Assembly (NCBI RefSeq): GCF_000003815.2 | Contig: NC_049996.1 | Coordinates: 10,471,545 to 10,509,052, forward strand | DNA length: 37,508 nt | Source: Branchiostoma floridae | Lineage: Eukaryota > Chordata > Leptocardii > Amphioxiformes > Branchiostomatidae | Direction: 5' to 3' | Shown here: positions 1 to 9,269 of the stretch, piece by piece | Position numbering within the stretch: position 1 is the stretch's first letter | How the letters are laid out: every line of letters starts with the position of its first letter | The notes under the pieces: model-generated | The model's input: the letters and a program-made list of their open reading frames with translations, nothing else | What the model was told of the DNA's origin: nothing | The model's database searches: none | Made by a program: the position numbers and the translations under genes

Positions 1-189
1 TTCGCATGGGTTCGCTTGATAAGGCAACAGTTTTCTCGCTGTTTAACACATACTTAATTGTCGATTTGCTTATAGGTAGACAAAAACAATGTGGCACTGT
101 ATAGGCAGACAGAAGGTAAAGGTAGTCCCATAGCCTTTTTGAGGCCGTAAGGACAGTGGGTTGTTATCCACTGAGTCTAGGCCACGGTT

Positions 190-365
190 TTGGAAGGTGG
201 AGCCCAACCCTCTCCTTCCACCTTTTACCTCCTTAACCGAAGTCAGGTACCGATTTTTACACCTTGGTGGAGTGATGAGAGTCGTGTTAAGTGCCTTTCC
301 CAAGGACACAAAATCGGTACCATGACAGGATTTGAGCCCAGGACCCCTGGGTACCACTGGGCGAA
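190..365 (-). repeat. Degraded tRNA-derived SINE-like repeat
   Basis: On the minus strand this segment has RNA polymerase III promoter-like boxes. The reverse complement of 354-364 resembles a tRNA box A (9 of 11 bases match TAGCTCAGTGG). The reverse complement of 328-338 reads GGCTCAAATCC, close to the box B consensus GGTTCRANNCC. Only about 15 bases separate the boxes, shorter than in a tRNA, so the head is decayed or internally deleted. The adjoining text (a stretch like AGTGCCTTTCCCAAGGACAC at 290-309) resembles a dispersed marine-invertebrate repeat I recognise by style. The outer ends are uncertain. Confidence 0.4.
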
Positions 366-1470
366 AAACGTATGGTCACGACTTTTATACGTCTATGTGT
401 ATATTTAGGCAGGTAACCATTGAACGGAACGAACAGTTCAAAGTCGCGATTTTAAGTCGTGTAATAAACCATAGTAGGAAGTACACCGGAAGTTGACTTT
501 CCACGTAAAGTGTGCAGAATGAGATTGTGTGCATCTCCTTGTCGGATGTAACATGGGAGAAAATGTAAACATATTTACAACACGTCAACTTGCACGGTTA
601 CAGGTACCAGTAGCTGGTAGACAAGTGAACAACAGGAAACAGGTTTGGTGTGTTTTCTTGTACTGTTGACGAACATGGACTCCTGCACTGTCAACTGAAC
701 CATAACAAATTAATTACGACCTTGTCATAATGTTTACTTATATCCTTATGAATGCATGTTTTACCTTCAAAAACATCTTGTTAACTGGTGTTATCAAAGG
801 TATGAATGAAAATCATATGATGAATTAATTTCACTACTTTTTCTTCGGTTTGTGTGTAATTCTAGTCAGCGTAGTATAATATTATGGCGCGATCACTTTC
901 GTCGTAATCATTTTGTGGTCGTACGATTTTCGACAGTCTACCTTTTCCGTCAGAAGACAGCTGTACTTTGTACGACTCGTTCACGACTGTCGTAAACCTG
1001 TCGTACGACGAATACGACAAGGCCCCGACCAGTTGTATGTTGTTGTTTTTTTTAATACGGCGCGCAGCAAACGTTTTATAATCCCTGCTGAGCATTCATT
1101 ACTTTTGACATATTCCAGCTTCCTGTGTCGCTGTGCACGGTGTTTACAGGGTCAATATTTGATAACGCCTTCTCCAAACACAGGTCACCTGACCCATACA
1201 TACACACAACATGTAATTGTACAGGCACACACGTGTGTACAACTTTATTACTACTTTATCTCGACTCACGACAAGGTAAGTGGACGTTAAGTGGCCGATC
1301 TTCACCCTCTATTACATCTTATATCGATGGTTCGGTGTCTTGTTTTAATGAACTTGTTGTGCACATTTTTAAAGAAACTTAAGGACGTTAAGTACGTTAA
1401 ATTCTATTATATTTGTTGGATTTTTTCTGGATATGAGCATATCTTCCGTGCTTAGCAACCGAAGTATTGC
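366..1470. other. Upstream non-coding region, nothing recognised except one repeat
   Basis: No open frame here shows recognisable protein similarity; the longer ones have mixed low-complexity composition. Positions 918-1040 contain several CGTACGAC-type words, ending in a GTACGACGAATACGAC-like segment. These are shared with dispersed repeats near 10951, 19020, 19848 and 23298. I see nothing else. Confidence 0.5.
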
Positions 1471-1472
1471 CC

Positions 1473-1479
1473 TATATAA
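1473..1479 (+). promoter_or_regulatory. Possible TATA box of the receptor gene
   Basis: TATATAA lies about 290 bases before the receptor start codon. If used, transcription would begin near 1505 and leave an unspliced 5' UTR of about 260 bases. The only support is the motif and its position; many invertebrate promoters lack TATA boxes. Confidence 0.25.
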
Positions 1480-1765
1480 CCATAATGATTGAGCTCTCCA
1501 GAATAGGAGACCCAGATTTCCGTACAGAACTCACATCAGCGAATCGAATCACTGTTCACAGGGTACGGTGTTTGCGACCGCACTCAGGCAGTAGAGGGGA
1601 AGGCAAAGAGGGAACTGGGATCGAATTATGAGGAAGCTCTCTTAACTTTAGGTCGCGTTTTCGGCACGTGCACCTCGAGTCCTGTCCTGCTTTCTATAAC
1701 CTCATGAAGTACTAGTAGTTGCCTTTCAGCTACCGAGACACCCACTCACACAGACGGCTACTACC

Positions 1766-2184
1766 ATGGACGCGTACGCCTACGACTACAACAACACGCG
1801 CACCACCAAACCTGACATCTCTACAACAGTCAGTAACGCCACCGCGCAAGCCGCAAGCGAGAACACCACAGCGCTCGTCCTGCTGTGCCTTCTCAGCGTC
1901 TTCACCGTCTTAAGCAACGGACTGGTACTCGTCTCTATCGCCGTAGAGCGGAGACTTCGCACCGTCTTCAACTGCTTCATCGTGAATCTTGCCGTAGGGG
2001 ACCTGCTAGTAGGGGCGGTGGTGGTGCCACTGTTCACCGTATATAAGTACCTGGGCTACTGGCCGCTAGACAAGATAGCGTGCGTCTTCTGGCTGGCGAT
2101 AGACTACGTCACGTGTAACGTGTCTCTCCTGACGCTCTGCATGATCTCATTCGACAGGTGTCTGGGGATACGGTCGCCGCTCAG
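1766..2184 (+). CDS. Muscarinic-like aminergic GPCR, exon 1 (N-terminus to TM3)
   Basis: This exon encodes residues 1-139 and two bases of codon 140 of a class A receptor. The ATG sits in a good context (CTACCATGG). The N-terminus carries three N-glycosylation sequons (N9, N24, N33). TM1 is about 36-60 with N51 (1.50), TM2 about 69-93 with D79 (2.50), and TM3 about 104-128. C106 (3.25) is the usual disulfide cysteine. D113 (3.32) is the amine-binding aspartate, followed by Y114 (3.33) and N118 (3.37) as in muscarinic receptors. ISFDR before intracellular loop 2 also matches muscarinic receptors, but the third DRY position is C132. The exon ends at CTCAG before GTATGG. Class and amine-type binding site are secure; the ligand is inferred. 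A histamine or orphan aminergic receptor is the main alternative. Confidence 0.9.
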
Positions 2185-2365
2185 GTATGGTGGACTACTG
2201 ATATAATTTTGACATTTCCAAAGAAAAGAAAAGAAAACAATGCCTCCTGGTCACATGTAAGATCTATGACTCTGTTTTTGTTGTCGTAAAAGTGTCGAAC
2301 GAAGAATGTGGCCATAACTACATATTTACCCCATGTTGTGTGCGTTATTCTATTACCTTTATCAA

Positions 2366-2385
2366 GAAGGTTCTGTTTTCTGCTC

Positions 2386-2444
<59 letters not shown>

Positions 2445-2490
2445 TGCGATAACTCGAGAGTGTCTTGATAGATTGTTATGATACTTTGTA
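2366..2490 (+). repeat. Dispersed TG-rich repeat, copy 1, with (TG)27 microsatellite
   Basis: The repeat opens with AAGAAGGTTCTGTTTTC, then a perfect TG run at 2389-2442, then a segment resembling ATAACTC..GAGTGTCTTGATAGATT and a TTTGTAGGTG-like end. Copies near 3178 and 21850 share the same order: AAGAAG(G)TT.TGTTTTC head, TG-rich middle, GGTAGGTG-like tail. The microsatellite is probably an expansion of the repeat's own middle. Confidence 0.6.
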
Positions 2491-3177
2491 GGTGTTGACA
2501 AGACGTCAAAGTTATCATTTTGCCTCTAGCTAGCGCGTCTTGTTCATCGTCTTTTTCTGGTACTTTAATAGCGGAACGTCCGGGTGTTGGAATCTCTCGG
2601 CATTAGTTCCTTGTTTTGTTTTTGTTTTCTTGGCATTTCTCTCTCGGCAAAAGGTCAGTCGCTACAATAGCAGGTTTAGGGTACTTAGCCCTTAAGACAT
2701 TAATTGCACGCGAAGCTTTTACTGAGCGTAGCTAGCGTAATCAGGCACAGTGCTGGGGAAAGTTGAAGTGTTTTCCGGTGACTTCTGAGCCTTTAGGAAA
2801 CGTAATTATTGCACGACAGATGCTAAATGATCTTACAAACAGGTGTCAAGCCATTTCCTCCTGCCAAATATTTGTTCCGATACTGCATGGGGAGCAAAGA
2901 TCCTGCGGAGCAGAAATTTGGCACGACATCGGACCATTGTGTTGATATACTGAGGTGTTGTATTAGCTTATCTGTTGTTCTCGCACAGACGTACGTGTAG
3001 CTATTAGTGAAAAACAAACAGCTAACAGTAGACTGTACACATACAGCCTTCGTTATCTCTAGCCCTCATGACATTTTGTTTTGTTTTGTTTAGTGACAGA
3101 TTTTATGGTGGCCTTCGGCAGTGTAGTGGTCCTTTGGATTTGAAAAGTAATTTGGACAATGGACAAACGTATCACTT

Positions 3178-3300
3178 TCGCAAAGAAGTTCTGTTTTCGG
3201 TAGCGTCTGTATCTGTGTATGTGGATGGGCAACAAAACACATGAATACCTGGATAGATTATATTGGTATTTGGTACATGTATGTGGGTAGATCTTGAAAT
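3178..3300 (+). repeat. Dispersed TG-rich repeat, copy 2
   Basis: It starts CGCAAAGAAGTTCTGTTTTC, passes through a TGTGTATGTGGATG segment, and continues with CTGGATAGATTATATTGGTATTTGG, which I read here only as an ATAGATT..TTTGGTA order shared with copy 1. The middle is not expanded into a pure TG tract. It lies in the same receptor intron. Confidence 0.5.
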
Positions 3301-3537
3301 GATTTGATTTTGGACCTCCTAGCAACGTCGTAATTTTTGAGTGGTGTAGGTCTCACCCCTTTGGTGGCTTTTTTTTAACTACAGGAGTCGGTTTAGTTTC
3401 AGACTTTGTAAGAGAATACATCAACAGATGTTGTCCAATATACTAGTATATATTCAATAGTATATATTTCGTAGTTTGGTTCTAGTAGTTTATAGATGTT
3501 TCAAATAAACCTTGTCTTATCTGTGGTCTCTTCACAG

Positions 3538-4738
3538 GTACCTGAAGGTCCGTTCCAAACGCCGTCGAGCCGTGGTGTGCGCTAACGTGGCGGTGTGGCT
3601 GGTGGTGTCGGCGTTCTGGGTCCCGGGTGTCCCGCTCACCTACATCAACGACCCGTCCATCTGCGAGCAGGACATGGTCACCCACCGCACCTACGACATA
3701 ATAACGGCTGTCCTCTGTTACTACCTGCCGTCGTGTTTCCTGGTGGTCTGCCAGGTCCTCATGCTGATCAGGTTAAAGGGGACGGTGAAGAAGAAGGCGT
3801 TCCTGAATGCCAGTCACCATTGTCACAGCAAGGAAAACTCCAGACAAAACGGGAAAAGTCTCCCAGGAAAAAGAAAACGGGCGCAGTCAGAGAGTTCCGT
3901 AGAGAGCGCAGCCGGATGCGACTTCTCCCCTGCGCCAGTGAGGAAGAACCCCCGTAAAGGACCTTGTGCCGCGCGCGCTCAAATCCGTAGTTCTCCTGGA
4001 CTTAAATACTCATCGGGGAATCTTTCTAAAGTCTCAAGACCGGTTTCAAAGTCATCGAACACTTCAGAACGCTTTCAAAGGGGTACCAGCTCTGGCAGCT
4101 CCCCTCTAGCGGTAAGACTTGGCATTGCAGCTGTCATGAAGGCCGCCGAGGAGCAGAACGGCGTTCCCCGAAGCCGAGGCATGACTTTCCCGTTGGACGA
4201 CATCGAAAAAATTAACCACGATGATGTACGGATTCGTGCCCGTAGCCTTGGAGAAGAAAAACTCAAAAACAGAGTGAGCAAAACGAACAGTTTGAGCGAT
4301 CTGATCTCGGCTATCACGAAGAGCGCGGCCGCCTCGACTCACACCCGGCACGCGGACGGAATGTGCCGGCGGGAGCGGGCGGCGATCCGGACGGTGATCA
4401 TCATCACGGTGGTGTGCCTCATCTCCTGGCTGCCCTGGTACGTCGTCTACATGTTCCTCGCGTTCGACCCCGACAGCGTCCCGCCCGTGGTGTACGACAC
4501 TGCGTCCTGGATGGCGTACGGGAACTCCGCCGTTAACCCCATCCTGTACGGCTACCTGAATAAGGACTTCAGACAGGTATTTAAGAGGATTGTAGGGATG
4601 GGGAAGGCGGGAGAGAAGTTCAGTCCGGCTGGGTCGCCCAACCTGTCTCCCACGGGCACGCCGGAGTCACGTCGCGGCTACAAAATATCAAGTAAAAAGG
4701 CGTCCGCTCCGGTCGTGTCGCCAAAAACAGGACAGTGA
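3538..4738 (+). CDS. Muscarinic-like aminergic GPCR, exon 2 (TM4 to stop)
   Basis: This exon encodes the last base of codon 140 to residue 539 and TGA at 4736-4738. TM4 is about 151-173 with W160 (4.50) and W167 (4.57). C182 is the loop-2 disulfide partner. TM5 is about 192-217 with T196 (5.42) and P204 (5.50). A basic, Ser-rich third intracellular loop runs from about 218 to 416, long as in muscarinic receptors. TM6 has SWLPW with W437 (6.48) and P439 (6.50). TM7 keeps W and Y in SWMAY, and NPILY at 473-477. A helix-8 segment NKDFRQVFKRI follows, then a Ser/Pro-rich tail. The muscarinic hallmark Asn at 6.52 is Tyr here, so acetylcholine binding is doubtful. I found no AATAAA within about 1.4 kb downstream. 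Confidence 0.93.
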
Positions 4739-4969
4739 CACGTAATGACCAGGAGTGAACAAGGACTTCAGACAGGCATTTAAGAGGATTGCTGGGATGG
4801 GGAAGGCGGGGGAGAAGTTCGAATTCAGTCCGGCGGGGTCGCCCAACTTGTCTCCCACGGACGCGTTGAGAGTTACATCGCGGCGACAAGACACGACCAA
4901 GTAAAATGGCATCCACTCTTGAGGCGTCGCCAAAAACAGGACTGTGACATGTAATGACCAGGAGTGACC
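4562..4969 (+). repeat. Tandem duplication of the receptor's 3' coding end
   Basis: Copy 1 (4562-4760) covers the helix-8 and C-terminal codons, the stop and about 22 bases after it. Copy 2 (4761-4969) repeats it with scattered substitutions and small indels, for example six extra bases after GAGAAGTTC. Both copies end in TAATGACCAGGAGTGA(A/C)C. Copy 2 keeps an open frame from 4758 to a TAA at 4902-4904 (48 codons, starting NKDFRQAFKRIAG), but it is out of frame with the receptor and lies after its stop. It is therefore probably untranslated 3' UTR. Confidence 0.9.
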
Positions 4970-5305
4970 TCGGTCGAGATCTTTTATCGTGACTTTGACT
5001 TTGAATTACTGTACCGTGTTTAACAACTAACTTCGCGTTTCCTGTCATGATTTTATGACACTTTTCTCGGAATTTCGTAACATTTCCTTTAGAAATCTGC
5101 ATGGCAAGTATGAAACCTAGCCTGACCGAGAATAACCTCTAAACCCAGCTAGGGTACACATCAGCTGAGTCGGTACATTGTGTTTTTAAACACAGACTTC
5201 CCCTAGATGCACTTAGAGATAAGCAGTTTGAAGAGAACTTTTCCTGAAAAAATTACTCCATGGCAAAAGGCACGTGCTCGGTCACGTGTACAATCCATCA
5301 AGGCC
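4970..5305. other. Receptor 3' flank, nothing recognised
   Basis: AT-rich sequence after the duplicated tail, likely 3' UTR or flank. No poly(A) signal of the AATAAA type, no coding exon and no repeat was recognised. Confidence 0.4.
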
Positions 5306-5503
5306 TACGTCACACTTCCAAACCGGGGCCCGGCCTGGCAGCTTTCGGGAACGAAAAGTATTATATAAAAGACAAAAAACTACAAAAGACGTCAAGAGAA
5401 AATAGACGTCGTGGGCATTTTTTGTTTGTGTTCTACATAAACATTTCTATTTTCCGTTTTCACAAACAGCCCGGTCGGACACCGGTTTGGAAATGTGACG
5501 TTA
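5306..5503 (+). mobile_element. Palindromic MITE family, copy 1
   Basis: About 198 bp bounded by inverted ends: TACGTCACACTTCCAAACC at the left and GGTTTGGAAATGTGACGTTA at the right. The ends continue inward as GGGGCCCGGCC-type and CCCGGTCGG-type arms, then CTTTCGGGAACGAAAAG and CCGTTTTCACAAACAG. Three more copies occur in this window (21075, 23690, 27944). No open frame spans it, so it is a non-autonomous DNA element. A TA target duplication is possible but not proven. Confidence 0.75.
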
Positions 5504-6160
5504 GCCTAAGTACGGTTTCCAGCTAGGCTATATCAGAACTGACCGTCGACAAGTTCAGGAGCTACAAGTCTTTTCTGTCACAGGACGACTGAAAATGCAC
5601 GACAAACCCACGACTGTCCCCAAAATGACCTCAACGTGTGTCCATCGTGCGACAAACGTGACTTGACCCTCAGTGACCGAGGATAACCCCAGTCTATTGT
5701 TGCTAACGACTTTGCCACTTCGGCATTTCATCATTTTAGTATGTAAACAATGCGCAAACTTCCTTCAATGCACTTAGAAACCAAGTTATTCTATGTAGTC
5801 CAAAAATTCGCAGAATTCTTGAATGGCCAACTGTTAACCTAGAATAACCCCTGTGACGTCATGTCTACATTCTTGAGACAGGTTATTATATTTGATAACT
5901 AAACACCATGTGTTAGTAATGTATGCTATCCACTTGGAGACAATCTTACTCAAAGTACTAAGTGTTTGATAGACCAGTATAAGAGACAACTATCTCTGTG
6001 AGATAGGAAAAACTTGGTGGTCCAGTATATGGATATAAGTGTAACGTTTGGTAATATAAAGTAGAGGTGACTGTGAGTTATAGTAATCTTTTTCTGGATT
6101 TTTACAGAAGATTTATTCAAGTTTTTGTCACCCCAAGAATGTGAAAGTACGTGATGTATG
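5504..6160. other. Intergenic, nothing recognised
   Basis: AT-rich DNA with several ACGAC/GTGCGAC words at 5590-5670 that recall the dispersed CGTACGAC repeats. No exon-like open frame, RNA gene or clear repeat boundary was seen. Confidence 0.4.
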
Positions 6161-6164
6161 CATC

Positions 6165-6651
6165 TAGTCAAACCTGCCCGAGCGACCACCTCTTCTCAGC
6201 GACCACCTGGCCATTTCGACCGCTTTTTCTCGGTCCCGATTTATTTTCCCATTGACGTAAGCATTAAGCGACCTTTTCTCAACGACCACCTGGCCAACGC
6301 GACCGCGACCGGCCCAAGTTGGGACCTATACCGACCGCATCATTTTCAAGATTGAGGTTTTCATCGATTTTTGATGATAATTAGCGCGATTTTGTGCCGA
6401 AATCGGCCAGTTTGCGTCGGATTTTGGGGTTAAATTTACAGTTTACAGTATGCGTGTTGTATTTGACATTAAAGACCTCGCTTCTTTGCGTGCGTGCAGT
6501 GTGCTTGCTATTTGCCATTAAACACAACGGCAACCATTTATACTTTGCATCGGGCATGTTTTGAGTCGATACTCTTCTCAGCGACCACCTGTCCAAATCG
6601 ACCGTTTTTTTCCGGTCCCCCGGGTGGTCGTCTTGGGCAGGTTTGACTGTA
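6165..6651. mobile_element. Non-autonomous DNA transposon with terminal inverted repeats
   Basis: The left end reads TAGTCAAACCTGCCCGAGCG; the reverse complement of the right end reads TACAGTCAAACCTGCCCAAG. Both continue into GACCACC words. Internally there are repeats of CTTCTCAGCGACCACCTG (near 6192 and 6573) and GACC-rich segments. Flanks GTATGCAT and GTATGTAT could be an imperfect 8-bp target duplication, but the exact ends leave one or two bases unassigned. No transposase frame is present. Superfamily not assigned. Confidence 0.65.
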
Positions 6652-7815
6652 TGTATATTTATGTACATATTGTCTGTCCGTCGAAATGACGGTACTGTAG
6701 TTTTAGAATATCCGCTAGGTGCGTTGTTGTTCAGTTTTAATTTTGTACTGACAAGGAGTTCCTTGGTACTGAGATCTTAGCTCAATCAAGGAGGTTATGG
6801 TTCCATGCATGTATTCAATTCAATTTACTCTGGATAATAAAATCCTATCAGTAATCCTAAACGGAAAACGTACCGGATGGCTTTTATTTGATCACAGAAG
6901 TTTATAGGTCAAGTTCGAGACATTTCTATGTCTTTCTTCTATCAAAATACACATCCTTTGTGAACTCATACAATTCGTTGTGCGAGGTGTATCTTCAATG
7001 TGGGTGGTAGTAGTTGGCATTGTCATCTGAAGTTTACACAGGAAATCTCCGTATAAGATGCTCTTCAAAATGTAATCCTCCCATCCAATATGTTTTGTAT
7101 TGGAACTGTTGCTTTTGGATCCAATTGGAAGTAGGCGGGATCTATAGGTAGAAAGCACAACAAACAATGAATTTGGATGAGAGAGTTTAGATAAAGGGCT
7201 AGGGTACCGAGTCGGGTATGCATGAACTTTATGCCTTATAGTATCACAAAGATATACTGGACAAGGATGTTTACATTTTGTGCATTCAAGAACAATAAGG
7301 CCCAACTGAATATACTTTCCTCTTTAACTAGTCTACAAGTTGTTCCGTCCTTTTTGTTCGTGAAAAGGGTAAGTATAAAAACGGGCACCCGGGTATGGAT
7401 GTACTTTTTTTGTACCATCCAAGCAAAGGTTCTACTCAGGCTAATTTTACGTGTTTTAGGCGTTTTTGTCGGGCTATCTATTTTGTTGCCGTTTTCTTCA
7501 TGAGTAATATCTATGGGTTGATATCCCAAAACGTCACAAGATGTTATAAAGGTGTTTGCTAGGGAATTTCTCTTCCCGTTTCTTCCCACGTTGACACCAG
7601 CACCAGAACACACTGGGGACTAGTTGATTATAGACTGTACATTACCCAGATGGTTCCCGGCGTTACTGTTGCATTAAATACCGTCACCGTACTTGTATCA
7701 TAATAAGCAGGCATCATAGCAGCTTGGCGGGCACACGGCCGTTGTGAGCAGGCCTAGGGGACTGAGGAAAGTGCGGTCACGATTGAGGAGGGACATGTTT
7801 TAGACACGTTCCAAT
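6652..7815. other. Intergenic; unrecognised overlapping open frames on the minus strand
   Basis: Two minus-strand frames (7613-7236 and 7305-6892) are long for AT-rich DNA, and the second has a Cys-rich start (CTKCKHPCPVYLC). I recognise no domain, and splice or promoter signals do not settle either strand. They could be a decayed mobile-element fragment or chance. Nothing else was seen. Confidence 0.25.
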
Positions 7816-7820
7816 GTTTT

Positions 7821-7951
7821 CTACCGTGGCCGACAACAACAATTGGCAAAACAGTTTTTGTGAGCAGAAAAATAGGTGTGTTGAGCAGAAAATAGTTGTG
7901 TTGAACAGGCAAAATGTGTGTGTTGTCCATTGTTGCTGTCGGCCACGGTAG
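7821..7951. mobile_element. 131-bp palindromic element with internal 21-bp tandem repeats
   Basis: Arms at 7821-7845 (CTACCGTGGCCGACAACAAC then AATTGG) and 7927-7951 (reverse complement CTACCGTGGCCGACAGCAAC then AATGG) match at all but one or two bases. Between them are three tandem units of 21, 20 and 22 bp starting TGAGCAGAAAA, TGAGCAGAAAA and TGAACAGGCAA (7861-7923). It has the form of a small foldback element or MITE. No copy of it elsewhere in the window was noticed. Confidence 0.6.
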
Positions 7952-7954
7952 TTT

Positions 7955-8526
7955 TCAGAGCAGTTGAAATGTGCAACTCAAAATGTGGAAATGACGTTTC
8001 AGGGGGTCAGAAAAATTCCAAACTTTCAGAGTCACAGGGGAACTGACGCAAACACGCTGACTCTCCATAACCCTGGGGAATTTCAATTAACATTTTCTCT
8101 CTGGGAACTTTGCGACTAATGATGCCACTGTTTCAGTCCAGAGGACCGCTCCTAATGGTCTTTAATGACTGCAATTATCCAATTAATTAGGAATGTGGAC
8201 ACAACACTGATGAGGCGACGTAAAATTAAGCTGTCAGCAGCACCTTACCTAGCCTACACCAGGCCTTTACCCTACGGGGGTACGGATCGTAGGATTCGGA
8301 AAAAAAATTGGCAAAGAATTATCCAGGGGAGTCAGTCAGCCCACGCTGCATTCCAAACCCTCTGGTAGGAAAGTAGGAAAACTCCTTTGGCTAGTTATTT
8401 TCCCTATTAGCCAGCGTAGTCAGTCTGGTAGAGACTACCTTACCTACCTTATCAGGACTTGGAGTGCACAGTACACAACAGTGTGCACAAAAACACCCCA
8501 ACTTGGTTCTAAGCCTAGCCCGGAAG
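7955..8526. other. Intergenic, with a cluster of homeodomain-like motifs
   Basis: No exon was recognised. Positions 8084-8190 gather CAATTAA, CTAATGATG, CTAATGG, TTAATGAC, CAATTATCC and AATTAATTAG. These resemble TAAT-core homeodomain sites and are denser than in the surrounding DNA. This is a possible enhancer, inferred from motif density only. Confidence 0.25.
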
Positions 8527-9032
8527 GCCTGGTACCGAGGCTACCCACTACTCAGGTACATTTGTACTGTTTACACATCCTGAATAGCCTGGTACCGAAT
8601 CTACACAGGTACATTTGTACAGTTTACACCACCAATCAGAATGGCCTGGTACTGAGGCTACCCACTACTCAGGTACATTTGTACTGTTTACACATCCTGA
8701 ATAGCCTGGTACCGAATCTACACAGGTACATTTGTACAGTTTACACCACCAATCAGAATGGCCTGGTACTGAGGCTACCCACTACCCGGGTACATTTGTA
8801 CTGTTTACACATCCTGAATAGCCTGGCACCGAGTCTACACAGGTACATTTGTACAGTTTACACCACCAGTCAGAATGGCCTGGTACTGAGGCTGCTCAGG
8901 TACATTTGTACAGTTTACATCACCAGGAGGGCCTGGTACCGAGGCTACCCGCGTACATACAGTTTACACGACGCTACCCAAGTACATCTGTACATTTTGG
9001 ATGGCCTGAAGGCCTGGTACCAAAGCTACTGA
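8527..9032 (+). repeat. Minisatellite with 117-bp higher-order unit
   Basis: Nine subunits begin GCCTGGTA or a close variant at 8527, 8587, 8644, 8704, 8761, 8821, 8878, 8931 and 9012. Spacing alternates 60 and 57 bp for three full 117-bp higher-order units, then decays (53, 81). Each subunit carries CAGGTACATTTGTAC and AGTTTACAC or TGTTTACAC. Because 117 is a multiple of three, a long open frame runs through the array, but it lacks an ATG at its head and any known domain. Confidence 0.9.
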
Positions 9033-9269
9033 TCATGAGGTACCTTTTTACGATTTACCCTTCCAGGAGAGTCGGGTACGGATGCTACGCAGGCACCTGT
9101 GTATTACTACCTAGTAGACTTGCCATACTCCATGAGTGGCTGTCCATCTGTCCATCCATTATTATCCACCCTGGAGGGACAGGCTCGGAGACAGGGTAAA
9201 TAAACAGGTGCTGAGCCGGGTTTAGTTCCACCTGCTGGATCTGACAATGACATCAATCCGTGATGGGCA

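Larger units (their letters stand above)
2185..3537 (+). other. Intron of the receptor gene (1,353 bp)
   Basis: It begins GTATGG and ends TTCACAG. Joining the exons restores AGG (Arg140) then Tyr141, giving SPLRY at the end of intracellular loop 2, exactly as expected for the family. The intron contains a (TG)n tract and two copies of a dispersed TG-rich repeat (separate entries). The rest, including 2510-3060, shows nothing I recognise. Confidence 0.9.

Noticed and set aside
2185-2206. Receptor exon 1 reading on to a stop at 2206
   Set aside because: It crosses a good GTATGG donor and would end the receptor after TM3; splicing to 3538 restores the full seven-helix protein.
4620-5102. Minus-strand open frame of 160 codons
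   Set aside because: It is the antisense of the receptor tail and its duplicate; its internal repetition mirrors the duplication.
6892-7613. Minus-strand pair of overlapping open frames as a gene
   Set aside because: No recognised domain, no clear splice pair and AT-rich composition; kept only as an unrecognised region.
8481-9032. 183-codon open frame through the minisatellite
   Set aside because: It begins with GTG, is purely repetitive and is explained by a repeat length divisible by three.
8527-9032. CRISPR array
   Set aside because: Units are contiguous with no unique spacers, and the context is eukaryotic.
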